Assembly: GCF_029892515.1 (NCBI RefSeq) | Contig: NZ_JARXVF010000008.1 | Span: forward strand, 1 to 64,000 | Direction of reading: 5' to 3' | DNA: 64,000 bases | DNA from: Pseudaminobacter soli (ex Li et al. 2025) | Lineage (GTDB): Bacteria > Pseudomonadota > Alphaproteobacteria > Rhizobiales > Rhizobiaceae | Shown: positions 11,163 to 21,192 of the stretch, piece by piece | Numbering within the stretch: the stretch's first letter is position 1 | Layout of the letters: every line of letters begins with the position of its first letter | Made by a program: the position numbers and the translations under genes | Notes under the pieces: model-generated | Database searches by the model: none | What the model was told of the DNA's origin: nothing | What the model saw: only the letters and a program-made list of their open reading frames with translations

Positions 11163-11744
11163 ATGTCTTCACCCCTTCCCTATCATCTCTTCGAAACCGC
11201 GCTGGGCTGGATCGGCCTCGCCTGGAGCGAGCGCGGCCTGACCCGGCTGCAACTGCCCGAGCGTGACCGCCCTGCCACCGAAAGGCGGCTGCTGGCGACG
11301 CTGCCGGGCGCTGAGCGTGGAACGCCGGTCGAGCGGCGCGAAGAAGAGCTTCCGGCTGAGATTGCCGCGGCGGTCGCGCTTGTGCGGCGCTACGCGGCGG
11401 GCGAGACGGTCGATTTTTCCGGCGTCCCCGTCGATCTAGGCAATGCCGACGAGTTTCGGCTGGCGATCTACGACGCGGCGCGCAACTTGGGTTTCGGCGA
11501 GACGACCACCTATGGCGAACTGGCGAACCGTGCCGGCCACACCGGGCTGGCGCGCGAAACGGGCCAGGCGCTCGGCCGCAACCCGGTGCCCATCGTGGTG
11601 CCCTGCCATCGCATCGTCGCCGCCGGCGGCAAGATCGGCGGCTTTTCGGCGCCCGGAGGCTCGACCACCAAGGAGCGGCTGCTCGAGCTCGAGGGCGTGC
11701 GGGTCGGCCCGCCACCGCCCGCGCAGGGCTCGTTCGGATTCTAG
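11163..11744 (+). CDS. ogt: Methylated-DNA-protein-cysteine S-methyltransferase
   Basis: A 193-residue suicide repair protein that transfers alkyl groups from O6-alkylguanine to its own cysteine. The active-site motif PCHRIV is present with Cys148, preceded by GETTTYGELANRAG (helix-turn-helix) and followed by GKIGGFSAPGGSTTKERLLE. The N-terminal ~75 residues form the short ribonuclease-like domain of single-domain Ogt proteins, with no Ada-type regulator domain. ATG at 11163 with GGAAAG upstream. Divergent from the lytic transglycosylase gene. Confidence 0.95.
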   Translation: MSSPLPYHLFETALGWIGLAWSERGLTRLQLPERDRPATERRLLATLPGAERGTPVERREEELPAEIAAAVALVRRYAAGETVDFSGVPVDLGNADEFRLAIYDAARNLGFGETTTYGELANRAGHTGLARETGQALGRNPVPIVVPCHRIVAAGGKIGGFSAPGGSTTKERLLELEGVRVGPPPPAQGSFGF

Positions 11745-11754
11745 ATCAGTTTTT

Positions 11755-12081
11755 TTACGGATGCTTGCGCAGCAGCTTGGGGCGGCGTTCGGACTCGACC
11801 GTGCGGCATTCGCGCACCGGGCAGGCCTTGCGGTCGGCGCTCGGCACAAGGGTGGTTTCGGCGCGTTCATTGCTCTTGCAGTATTGCCGGTCGCGCACAT
11901 AGCGGTCGTGGCGCTGCACCGAAGGATCGCGCGGCGAGCGATAGCGCAGGATCACCGCGCCTTCCCGATCGATGGCCGACTGCACCTGTCCGCAGCTCAT
12001 ACTCGTTGAATCGTAACGGGAAATCGCCTGCGCTTGATAGGCTACCAGCGACAGGCAAAGAGCGAGCAACAGACGTTTCAC
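11755..12081 (-). CDS. Small secreted protein of unknown function
   Basis: A 108-residue protein with a clear Sec signal (VKRLLLALCLSLVAYQAQA) and a mature domain with four cysteines: SCGQVQSAID, ILRYRSPRDPS, YCKSNE and ACPVRECR. The pattern is familiar from uncharacterised rhizobial periplasmic proteins. I chose the GTG at 12081 because GGAG lies six bases ahead of it; the ATG four codons upstream (12093) has no Shine-Dalgarno sequence and contains that GGAG in its own coding sequence. It overlaps nothing and converges with ogt. Confidence 0.65.
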   Translation of the reverse strand: MKRLLLALCLSLVAYQAQAISRYDSTSMSCGQVQSAIDREGAVILRYRSPRDPSVQRHDRYVRDRQYCKSNERAETTLVPSADRKACPVRECRTVESERRPKLLRKHP

Positions 12082-12387
12082 CACTATCTCCATGAAGAGT
12101 CGGGCAAACCCCTACCCGACCGTCCCGCGCTATGGCGAGAAATGGCCGGAAGAATGGCAAGATCGAGTCACTCCTTACAAAACGGCGAACTGTTGCGCTA
12201 GCGTCCCTCTTGTGCTCTGGCGGATGAACTCCTATATCGGGTCCGTTGATATTTCGGCCGATTGCTCGGTACTCTCGCGATTTTCTCGCGTTTGCTGATG
12301 TCTGTCTCCTAAATCTCGATACCAACGACTGGATTTCGGCCATCGGCATCCAGTCAAACTACACAGCGAACGAAGGAATATACTAGT

Positions 12388-12600
12388 ATGGCAACCGGCA
12401 CCGTTAAGTGGTTCAACGCAACCAAGGGCTTCGGCTTCATTCAGCCCGACGCCGGCGGCGCGGACGTTTTCGTCCACATCTCCGCTGTTGAACGCGCTGG
12501 CATGTCCACCCTCAACGAAGGCCAGAAGGTCAATTTCGAGATCGAGCAGGACCGCCGCACCGGCCGTTCGGCTGCTGGGTCCATCTCCAAGGCCGGCTGA
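12388..12600 (+). CDS. cspA: Cold-shock protein, CspA family
   Basis: A 70-residue cold-shock domain protein ([31 protein letters not shown]) acting as an RNA chaperone. ATG at 12388 follows GAAGGA at about 9 bases. About 300 bases separate it from the divergent gene, leaving room for the long structured leader usual in cold-shock mRNAs. A GC-rich 160-base trailer ending in a strong terminator at 12787 follows. Confidence 0.95.
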   Translation: MATGTVKWFNATKGFGFIQPDAGGADVFVHISAVERAGMSTLNEGQKVNFEIEQDRRTGRSAAGSISKAG

Positions 12601-12762
12601 TTTTAAAGCGCGCCCGGCCCTAGGGTCGAAGCGCGCGGCAAGTCACGGATGTACTGGCGGCCGCGCGTGAAGCGCGCCGGAGGTCCAGGGTGGGAGTTCG
12701 ACGCGGCAGATTGCCGCCGAGCCCGACTGACGGACCCCAGATCAGTCCCTTTGGGGCACGGA

Positions 12763-12787
12763 AGGCGGGGTAACTCCCCGCCTTTTT
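12763..12787 (+). terminator. Strong rho-independent terminator
   Basis: Stem GGCGGGG (12764-12770) with CCCCGCC (12776-12782) and TTTTT directly after. It is the first terminator past the cold-shock gene at 12388-12600; the 160 bases between are GC-rich with several potential hairpins and no ORF, and could be a trailer or a separate small RNA. Confidence 0.85.
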
Positions 12788-12839
12788 GCTGTCCGGATTT
12801 TATTTGGCCTTCGCCGCGGCGACCAAGCCGTGACCCGCC

Positions 12840-13451
12840 TCATGGCAGCCAATCGATCGGCACGTGTCCGGGATCGTTGCGCACGCGGTCCAGCCACGCC
12901 GACACTGCCGGATATGCAGTGACGTCGAAGCCTCCCTCGCCCGCCACATGGGTGTAGGCATAAAGCGCAATATCCGCCACGCTCATCGCATTGCCCGCAA
13001 AGAAGGCGTTTGCGGCAAGGTGCTTGTCCATGACGCCAAGCGCCTTGTTGCCCCGCTCCAGCGTCGAGGCCAGCCTTTCCGGCGTCGCATCCTTTGCGCG
13101 CTCCGGAAAGACCATCAGCGCGCGGCGCACGGCGATATAGGGCTCGTGGCTGTATTGCTCGAAGAACAACCACTGATAGGCAAGCGCGCGCTCATAGCTG
13201 TCCGCCGACAGCAGGCGCGTTCCTTCGGCCAGATGGAGCAGCATGGCATTGGACTCGGCGAGCAGCCGCCCGTCCGGCAGTTCCAGCAGAGGCACCATGC
13301 CATTCGGGTTCTTGGCCAGATATTCGGGCGATCGGGTGCCGCCGTTCTGGGAACTCACTTCGATATGCTCGAATGGTTTTCCGAGTTTTGCGAGGAGAAG
13401 TCGCGGCTTGTAGCAATTGCCGCTACCGGTCATGCCATAGATCTTGATCAT
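12840..13451 (-). CDS. Glutathione S-transferase family protein
   Basis: A 203-residue GST with an N-terminal thioredoxin-like domain (IYGMTGSGNCYKPRLLLAKL, NPNGMVPLLEL with the cis-Pro, and LAESNAMLLHLAEG, where ES binds the glutathione gamma-glutamyl group). An all-helical C-terminal domain follows (VADIALYAYTHV). It conjugates or otherwise uses glutathione; substrate unknown. ATG at 13451 follows AAGGAGGGC. Not obviously in an operon. Confidence 0.9.
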   Translation of the reverse strand: MIKIYGMTGSGNCYKPRLLLAKLGKPFEHIEVSSQNGGTRSPEYLAKNPNGMVPLLELPDGRLLAESNAMLLHLAEGTRLLSADSYERALAYQWLFFEQYSHEPYIAVRRALMVFPERAKDATPERLASTLERGNKALGVMDKHLAANAFFAGNAMSVADIALYAYTHVAGEGGFDVTAYPAVSAWLDRVRNDPGHVPIDWLP

Positions 13452-13547
13452 GCAGCCCTCCTTCAGATGAAGCTAAAGCGGCATAACGCCCGCAACCAAC
13501 GCGATCCAACGATTTGTTTTGGCCGATCCTTCACTGCAAGTGATGGT

Positions 13548-14366
13548 TCAACGCCGAAACGAGACCACGTTCTGTCCGCCGCCCAGCAAGACGGCTATCG
13601 ACAGCTGCGTCTCGTCGAAAGCGCAGCCCGCCGAGACCGGCCGGGCAAGAAAATCGCCCTGGAATTGGTCGGCTCCAGCCTCGAGCGCAATGCGCAGCTG
13701 ATGCGCCGTATCGATGCCGCCGATCAGGACTTTTGCGCCGTGGCTGCGCATCACCGAAATCATCGGCCCCAAGAGCCGTGCGGTCGGCTCGTTGCAGATC
13801 TTGCGAAACCAGGCGCTTTCGATCCGCACCAAATCGGCCTTGGCCCCGGCCGGAAGCGTGCGATCGGCACCGAACGAGCCGGCAAGCCGCACGCCCTTCC
13901 AGCGCAGTTCCTCGAGGCCGTCCCAGAAATCCTGATCCGCCTGGGTAGAGGAAGAAACCTCGCAAACCAGTTTTTCGGGGCCGAGTACGACGTCTTCACA
14001 ACCTGGCGCATAACGCTCGGAAAGCAGCGACAGCACCGATGCCCCGCCGCAGGGATCGCAGTCGACATGCAGGTCGAGCCCGGCGATGCCGACATGTCCA
14101 TAATTGTGAAGCTGCACCGCAAGACCCAGTGCCGAGACGCGCCCCTGGACCTCAGACGAGCACTCCGACCTGAATGCGTCTACTGCAACCGGCTGTCCAA
14201 GCAAGCTCGGCATAGACATGCCCTGCAGGCCGGTCAGGTGAAGCGCGCCACCAGCTCGTGAAAAGATCGGCTGGTAGAAACTCTTGAGCCGAAAGGAGCC
14301 GAAGACGCCGGAAGCTATGTCGAACTCGTCGACGACAAGCGATTCGCTGAGCGCCCCGATCGACAT
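13548..14366 (-). CDS. Degenerate EAL-domain protein (probable non-catalytic)
   Basis: A 272-residue EAL-fold protein translated from an ATG that shares its A with the stop of the upstream EAL gene (TGATG), so the two are translationally coupled. The fold is traceable (FYQPIFSRAGG, LDLHVDCDPC, KLVCEVSSST, VLIGGIDTAHQ, FQGDFLARP). However, the EAL/EGL signature is replaced by TGLQG, the metal-binding DD pair is missing (GSFGADRTLP), and the loop-6 Glu is Gly. Cyclic-di-GMP hydrolysis is therefore unlikely; it may bind the nucleotide or regulate its partner. The function is inferred. Confidence 0.75.
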   Translation of the reverse strand: MSIGALSESLVVDEFDIASGVFGSFRLKSFYQPIFSRAGGALHLTGLQGMSMPSLLGQPVAVDAFRSECSSEVQGRVSALGLAVQLHNYGHVGIAGLDLHVDCDPCGGASVLSLLSERYAPGCEDVVLGPEKLVCEVSSSTQADQDFWDGLEELRWKGVRLAGSFGADRTLPAGAKADLVRIESAWFRKICNEPTARLLGPMISVMRSHGAKVLIGGIDTAHQLRIALEAGADQFQGDFLARPVSAGCAFDETQLSIAVLLGGGQNVVSFRR

Positions 14367-15238
14367 CACGATGAGCTCTTTCGCCCGGATTGGCGGCGCA
14401 AGCCCGGCGCTGCCTGTTGCACCGGCAATGAAGCATGGCCGACCTGCGAAACGCCGCTGCCGAAGCCCGGAGAGACGATCTCGGGCCGCGCCAGGACAAA
14501 GCCCTGCACCATGGCGGCACCTGACTTTTCGGCGAGCTCGAGTTGCCAGCCTTCCTCGATGCCTTCGAACACGGTCATGATGCCCTGCTCGGCGAACTTC
14601 TCGACCATGGCGGTCAGCATGGCAAAGCCGGCGCCGCTCGCCATCATCCGCCCGATCCACTGCGCGTCGAACTTGACGATGTCCGGGCGCAGCGCCTTGA
14701 CCCGCTTGATGTCGGAGTCTTCCGTTCCGTAGTCGTCGATGGCGATCCTGAGCCCATTGGCCCGCAGCGCGTCGACGAAACCGCGCAGCGTCGCCAGCGA
14801 GGCTGCCTTCTGCTCGGTCACCTCGCAGACGACGCGTCGCGGATCGATCCCGGCCTCGTGCATGACCTCGCGCATGTCCTGCAGCGCACAGTCGGAAACC
14901 GACCGCTCGGTGAAGAGCGAGGGGTCGAAATTGACGAAGATCGTCGTTTCCTGGGAGAGGCATGCGGCTGCGTTGAACAGGTGCAGCGTGCGCGTCAGCG
15001 TCTCGACTGCCAGCCGCTCGGCCGCAGCAATCGCGCTGAAGAAAATGCCCGGCGAGATCCGTTCGCCGCCCAGGGACGGGCGGATCAATCCCTCATAGGC
15101 AACGATCCGGGGCTTGCCATCCGGCTGGAAGGCAAAAATCGGCTGAAACGCCGTCTCCAGCAAGAACGCACCCCAACTGGCCGTCGAGGTTCCGTCGTCC
15201 CGTCTGATGATGTGGCCGGGTCCGACATTGCGCGACAC
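14366..15238 (-). CDS. EAL-domain cyclic-di-GMP phosphodiesterase
   Basis: A 290-residue stand-alone EAL domain with the catalytic set apparently complete: AYEGLIRP (EAL motif as EGL), IFVNFDPSLF, VVCEVTEQ, IAIDDYGTEDSD (paired Asp), IVKFDAQW (Lys) and TVFEGIEE, ending in QGFVLARPE. It is expected to linearise cyclic-di-GMP in the cytoplasm. No sensory or membrane domain is present. GTG start at 15238 with GGAG about 12 bases upstream. First gene of a two-gene unit with the degenerate EAL paralogue. Confidence 0.85.
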   Translation of the reverse strand: MSRNVGPGHIIRRDDGTSTASWGAFLLETAFQPIFAFQPDGKPRIVAYEGLIRPSLGGERISPGIFFSAIAAAERLAVETLTRTLHLFNAAACLSQETTIFVNFDPSLFTERSVSDCALQDMREVMHEAGIDPRRVVCEVTEQKAASLATLRGFVDALRANGLRIAIDDYGTEDSDIKRVKALRPDIVKFDAQWIGRMMASGAGFAMLTAMVEKFAEQGIMTVFEGIEEGWQLELAEKSGAAMVQGFVLARPEIVSPGFGSGVSQVGHASLPVQQAAPGLRRQSGRKSSS

Positions 15239-15444
15239 GATACTGTTTGCTCCGGATTGACAAAGAAGAATGGCATGGGAAGGTTTTATTGCACGTTAAC
15301 GCATGCGTGGCTTGCGCGGGCGTTGATGAGGCGTAGGCTTGCGCGAAATATCCGGACCGTTGCCCACGCAACCCTTGCGAATTGGCCCGCAATCCGACAT
15401 GACATGCGCGGCCAAATTCCAGGCCGCCCATGAGATGGAGATGA

Positions 15445-16653
<1,209 letters not shown>

Positions 16654-16676
16654 TCCGACAGCTTTTGCGCTGAAAC

Positions 16677-16710
16677 AAAAAAAAACCCGGCGGAAACGCC
16701 GGGTTTTTTG
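16677..16710. terminator. Bidirectional rho-independent terminator
   Basis: Perfect stem AACCCGGCG/CGCCGGGTT with GAAA loop, flanked by A-run on the left and TTTTTT on the right. It serves the aminotransferase (+) and the convergent peptide-binding protein gene (-). Confidence 0.95.
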
Positions 16711-16757
16711 TGTGCCCCAAAAGGTGGCCGGCGACCGATGCCGCCGGCCCCGGATGA

Positions 16758-18347
16758 TCAGGCCTCGAGCCAGCACTTGGTCAGCGCGTGACTGCCCATC
16801 AGCTCGCCGTTCGGATCGTCGATCCAGCCGCCGACCTTGGCGCTGGTGGCGTCGACATAGTTGTTGAACATCGGGATGATCACGCCACCCTCGTCGCGCA
16901 GCATCACGCCAGCCTGGCGATAGATCTCCTTTCGCTTGGCCTGGTCGAGTTCGGCGCGGGCGGCGAAGATCAGCTTGTCGAAATCCGGACGGAGGAAGCG
17001 GGTGTCGTTCCACTCGGCATTCGACAGATAGGCGATCGAGTAGACCTGGTCCTGCGTCGGCCGCCCCGTCCAGTAGGACATGGAGAAGGGCTGCTTGTTC
17101 CACACTTCCGACCAATAGCCGTCGCCGGGCTCGCGCTTCACCTCGATGTTGATGCCGGCCTTGGCCGCCTGCTGCTGATAGAGCTGGGCGGCATCGACCG
17201 CACCGGGGAACGCCACGTCCGAAGTGCGCAGCAGGACCGAGCCGTCATGCCCCGACTTCTTGAAGTGGAACTTTGCCTTGTCGGGATCGTATTTGCGCTG
17301 CTCGATATCGTCCGAGAACAGCGCATAGGCCGCCGTCACCGGCATGTCGTTGCCGACCGAGCCGTAGCCGCCAAGGATCTTCTGCACCATCTCCTCGCGG
17401 TCCACCGCATATTTCAGCGCCAGCCTGAGATCGTTGTTGTCGAAGGGCGCGGTGTTGCAGTGGGCGATGAAGACATAGTGCCCCTTGCCCGGCACGTTGC
17501 GGATGGTGACACCCGGCACGCGCTTCAGCATCTCGATGATCTTGGGCTCGATGCGGTTGATCATGTGCACCTGCCCGCCCTGCAGGGCCGACATGCGCGC
17601 GGTGGAATCGTTGATCACCACGATCTCGATCTGGTCGGCATGGCCGCGAGCTTCCGGCGCCCAATAATCCTTGAAGCGCTCGCCGACATGGCGCACGCCC
17701 GGCTCGTTGGAGACGACCTTGTAGGGCCCGGTACCGATGCCGGCGGTCGGATCGTCCTTGCCGCCGTTGGGCTGGATCATCAGGTGATAGTCGCCGACGA
17801 CGTAAGGCAAGTCGGCATTCGGCTCCTTCAGCACGATAACGACATTTCCGCCATCGACCTTCACGCTCTCGAAGCCGCTGACGAAGGGCAGCGCGGCGGA
17901 TTTGGAATTCTCGTCCGCATGGCGCTCCAACGTCGCCACCACGTCGGCGGGAGTCAGTTCCTTGCCGTTGTGGAAGGTCACGCCCTTGCGGATCTTGAAG
18001 GTCCAGGTCTTGGCGTCGGCCGAAGCGTCATATTCCTCGGCGATGCGCGGCTCGATCTGGCCGGTCGGCGAGACTTCCAGAAGCTGTTCGCCCCAGCAGC
18101 GGCCGAGCGTGTAAGGCACCTGGCTCGCCCAGCTGCCGGGATCGAGGCTGTTGGTGGACTCGCCGCCCACCATGCCGGCCTTCAGGATACCGCCCTTCAC
18201 CGGTCCGGCGGCGCGGGCAGCGCTGCCGATCAGCGTGTTGGCAAACGCCGCGGTCACGCCAAGGGCTGCGGCGCGGCCGAGAAAGTCGCGGCGCGACAGG
18301 CGCCCGCGCGCGACCTCATGGCTCAAAAATTCGAGTTCATTGGACAT
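16758..18347 (-). CDS. Peptide/dipeptide ABC transporter substrate-binding protein (Tat signal)
   Basis: A 529-residue SBP of family 5 (DppA/OppA/nickel type). The N-terminus carries a twin-arginine signal, LSRRDFLGRAAALGV, ending near SAARAAG, so it is probably exported folded. The mature region shows YTLGRCWGEQLLE, WTFKIRKGVTFHNGKELTPADVV (the SBP_bac_5 core signature) and LKYAVDREEMVQKIL. ATG at 18347 is preceded by GGAGGAGAAAC; an upstream in-frame stretch to 18548 is not coding. No permease genes are adjacent. Ligand unknown. Confidence 0.93.
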   Translation of the reverse strand: MSNELEFLSHEVARGRLSRRDFLGRAAALGVTAAFANTLIGSAARAAGPVKGGILKAGMVGGESTNSLDPGSWASQVPYTLGRCWGEQLLEVSPTGQIEPRIAEEYDASADAKTWTFKIRKGVTFHNGKELTPADVVATLERHADENSKSAALPFVSGFESVKVDGGNVVIVLKEPNADLPYVVGDYHLMIQPNGGKDDPTAGIGTGPYKVVSNEPGVRHVGERFKDYWAPEARGHADQIEIVVINDSTARMSALQGGQVHMINRIEPKIIEMLKRVPGVTIRNVPGKGHYVFIAHCNTAPFDNNDLRLALKYAVDREEMVQKILGGYGSVGNDMPVTAAYALFSDDIEQRKYDPDKAKFHFKKSGHDGSVLLRTSDVAFPGAVDAAQLYQQQAAKAGINIEVKREPGDGYWSEVWNKQPFSMSYWTGRPTQDQVYSIAYLSNAEWNDTRFLRPDFDKLIFAARAELDQAKRKEIYRQAGVMLRDEGGVIIPMFNNYVDATSAKVGGWIDDPNGELMGSHALTKCWLEA

Positions 18348-18676
18348 GCTAGGTTTCTCCTCCTTGATGGGTCGACTGTTGTCGTCGTTGTTCCCGTCGC
18401 AGCGGATATTGGCTGCCGCAACGGCAGCCTCACGGAGCCGCATGCGACATCGGATGCCGCAAATGACGCGATCTTCGCAGGGCTGTTGCAAAGCTCCGGA
18501 ACGCCCGCTCGCGCCGCCCCGAGCCATTGTTACAGCCCGTAGTCGCATTCCACTTGCCCTGCGCTTCCACCCGTGTGACGATGACGTTACGGCAGGGCGA
18601 ACCGGCCCTGTCGTGCGACGGCCGGAGGAGGCCGGCCGCCGCCTCGGTGTTCACACATCAGGAGGAGGTCGTCTCA

Positions 18677-20728
18677 ATGGGAAATCGCGCAGGAGGAAGA
18701 CGCACGGGACCGAAATGCATAGCCATCGTCGGTCCCTTTGCAAGCGGCAAGAGTACCCTTCTTGAAGCCATTCTCGCCCGCACGGGCGCCATACCACGCC
18801 AGAACCCGATAGAATCCGGAAACACCGTTTCCGACTACTCGTCCGAGGCACGGGCACACGCCATGAGCGTGGAAGCCACCTTCGCCACCACCGAATTCAT
18901 GGGCGAAAGCATCACCTTCGTCGATTGCCCCGGCTCGATCGAGTTCGCCTTCGAGACCGAGCCTGTGCTGGCGGCCTGCGATCTTGCGGTCGTCGTGGCC
19001 GAGGCCGACGAGAAGAAGATCCCTGCCCTGCAGCTCATCATGCGCAAGCTGGACGATTTCGGCGTCCCGCGCGTGCTGTTCCTCAACAAGATCGAAAAGA
19101 CCGAGGCGGGCGTGCGCGACACGCTGAAGCTGCTGCAGCCGACGAGCAGCACGCCGCTTCTGCTGCGCCAGATACCGATGCGCAAGGGCGACGTCATCGT
19201 CGGGTCGATCGACCTGGCACTGGAGCGCGCCTACATCTACCGCGAGCACGCCGAAAGCGAGATCGCCGAAATCCCAGGCGACGAGAAGGCGCGCGAGATC
19301 GAGGCGCGCTTTTCCATGCTGGAAACGCTCGCCGACCATGACGACCAGCTGATGGAGCAGCTGCTCGAAGAAATCGAACCGCCGCGCGACGCCGTCTTCG
19401 ACGACCTCTCCGCCGATCTGCGCCAAGGCGCGATCACGCCTGTGCTGATCGGCTCCGCCGAGAAGAGCAATGGCGTGCTGCGGCTCCTGAAGACGATCCG
19501 CCACGACGCGCCCGATGTCGAGGCGACCAGGACGCGGCTCGGTGTGCCGAGCAACGGCCAGACGGTCGTACAGGTGATGAAGACGATCCACACCGCCCAT
19601 GGCGGCAAGCTGTCGGTGGGCCGCATCCTTTCCGGCACGGTCGCCGATGGCGCCGAACTGTTCCTCCCCGGCGGCGCCACCGCCAAGGTATCCGGCCTCT
19701 ACCGTCTGTTCGGCAGGGACCAGACCAAGCTGGCATCGGCCGCAGCCGGCGACACCGTGGCACTCGGCAAGCTGGACGATGTGCGCACCGGCCAGACGCT
19801 GACCTCCGCCAAGGCGGGCCTGGCGCCGCTCGTCGCGTTTGAGCCGTTGCAGCCGGTCTTTGCCTTCTCGGTGCGGCCGAAGGAACGCAAGGACGATGTG
19901 CGGATGTCGGCCGCCGTCCAGCGGCTGTCCGAGGAAGATCCGTCGCTCTCAGTTCGCCACCAGCAGGATTCGAGCGAAACGGTTGTTTCGGGCCATGGCG
20001 AGATGCATCTGCGCGTGACGGTCGAACGGCTCGAAGGCAAGAACCAGATCCCGGTCGAGTCCCGCCCGCCGGCGGTTCCCTACCGCGAGACCATTCGCAA
20101 GAGCGTCCAGCAGCGCGGCCGGCACAAGAAGCAGTCGGGCGGGCATGGCCAGTTCGGCGACGTGGTGCTCGACATAAAGCCCCTGCCCCGCGGGGCCGGC
20201 TTCGAGTTCAGCGACACGATCACCGGCGGCGTGGTGCCGAAGACCTATATCCAGTCCGTAGAGACCGGCGTACGCGACTTTCTGAAATCGGGCCCGCTCG
20301 GCTTCCCGGTCGTCGACATTGCGGTGAACCTGTCGGACGGCTCGTATCATTCGGTCGACTCCTCCGACATGGCCTTCCAGATGGCGGCGAAGCTCGCGAT
20401 GAAGGAGGGCATGAGCGCATGCTCGCCGGTGCTTCTCGAGCCGATCATGAAGGTCGAGATCTTCACCCCGTCGGATGCCACCGCGCGCATCACCGGCATC
20501 GTGCCGCAGCGCCGCGGCCAGATTTTGGGCTACAACCCACGGCCTGGCTGGCCAGGCTGGGATGTGGTCGAGGCGACCATGCCGCAGGCCGAGATCGGCA
20601 ATCTTATCATCGAGTTGCGCTCGGCAACGGCGGGTGTCGCCAACTACCGCGCCACCTTCGATCACATGGCCGAACTGACCGGACGCCTCGCCGACGACGC
20701 GATGAATGCCAACGGCAAGGCAGCATGA
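18677..20728 (+). CDS. Elongation factor G-like GTPase (EF-G paralogue)
   Basis: A 683-residue translational GTPase with EF-G architecture: G domain (P-loop GPFASGKST 19-27, G3 DCPGS, G4 NKIE 137-140), domain II, and C-terminal domains ending with GQILGYNPRPGWPGW, VEATMPQAEIGN and YRATFDHMAEL. Unlike canonical FusA the switch I ERGITI motif is absent, and the catalytic His of DTPGH is Ser87, as expected of the EF-G-like subgroup. It probably is not the main translocase; role unknown. ATG at 18677 follows AGGAGGAGG; the in-frame sequence back to 18527 is not needed. Divergent from the peptide-binding protein. Confidence 0.9.
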   Translation: MGNRAGGRRTGPKCIAIVGPFASGKSTLLEAILARTGAIPRQNPIESGNTVSDYSSEARAHAMSVEATFATTEFMGESITFVDCPGSIEFAFETEPVLAACDLAVVVAEADEKKIPALQLIMRKLDDFGVPRVLFLNKIEKTEAGVRDTLKLLQPTSSTPLLLRQIPMRKGDVIVGSIDLALERAYIYREHAESEIAEIPGDEKAREIEARFSMLETLADHDDQLMEQLLEEIEPPRDAVFDDLSADLRQGAITPVLIGSAEKSNGVLRLLKTIRHDAPDVEATRTRLGVPSNGQTVVQVMKTIHTAHGGKLSVGRILSGTVADGAELFLPGGATAKVSGLYRLFGRDQTKLASAAAGDTVALGKLDDVRTGQTLTSAKAGLAPLVAFEPLQPVFAFSVRPKERKDDVRMSAAVQRLSEEDPSLSVRHQQDSSETVVSGHGEMHLRVTVERLEGKNQIPVESRPPAVPYRETIRKSVQQRGRHKKQSGGHGQFGDVVLDIKPLPRGAGFEFSDTITGGVVPKTYIQSVETGVRDFLKSGPLGFPVVDIAVNLSDGSYHSVDSSDMAFQMAAKLAMKEGMSACSPVLLEPIMKVEIFTPSDATARITGIVPQRRGQILGYNPRPGWPGWDVVEATMPQAEIGNLIIELRSATAGVANYRATFDHMAELTGRLADDAMNANGKAA

Positions 20729-20767
20729 GGAGGTCGCGCCTCCCGCGAGCCTAGAAAGGTCTCAAAC

Positions 20768-20855
20768 AAAAAGACGGTGTCCGGCAGGGACCGGACACCG
20801 TCCTTTTGCGGACCGTGCTTACCCTGGATGGGGGGAGGAAAAGCACGTCAGGTCC
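20768..20855 (-). ncRNA. Candidate small RNA with anti-SD loop (AbcR/alpha-r14-like)
   Basis: On the minus strand, a stem CGTGCTT/AAGCACG (20814-20820 with 20841-20847) presents a loop containing CCTCCCCCC. A 12-bp terminator hairpin (20773-20784 with 20791-20802) and TTTTTGTTTG follow. A possible promoter (TTGGCA 20885-20890, CGATAT 20861-20866 on the minus strand) gives an RNA of about 88 nt. Pyrimidine-rich anti-Shine-Dalgarno loops are the hallmark of trans-acting rhizobial sRNAs. It is tandem with the next candidate, downstream of lsrB. Identity inferred. Confidence 0.6.
20773..20802. terminator. Bidirectional terminator (EF-G-like gene / sRNA)
   Basis: A perfect 12-bp stem with CAGGGA loop; CTTTTG follows on the plus strand and TTTTTGTTTG on the minus strand. 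It ends both the EF-G-like transcript and the minus-strand small RNA. Confidence 0.9.
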
Positions 20856-21192
20856 GCCGCATATCGCTGTACCGAGCATTGCCGTGCCAACCGCAATTTC
20901 GGTCGGACGCGGCGACTTGCCTGAGCCCGAACCGCTGGTCGATGCCCCCATCTTCCAGCGATTCAACGCCGCGTCCTTGCTTTGCGTATCAAAGCACCGC
21001 CCTGCCGCGCACGTTACAAAAGGTTACATGTCACCGTTACGTCGGCTCATCGCTGCGAATATCGCATCCGAAAGACGAGCCGATGGGCAACTCCCACCTC
21101 TCTCGATTGGGCCCCTCAGAGACGCCATCGACATGCCCTGCTCGCGGAAACGAATTGCTGGAAGGCACGCCGCAGCAGCGCCATTCAGGCAC

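Noticed and set aside
14364-14963. N-terminal extension of the degenerate EAL frame into the first EAL gene
   Set aside because: The upstream 199 codons are an out-of-frame reading of the catalytic EAL gene; the ATG at 14366, overlapping its stop, is the natural start.
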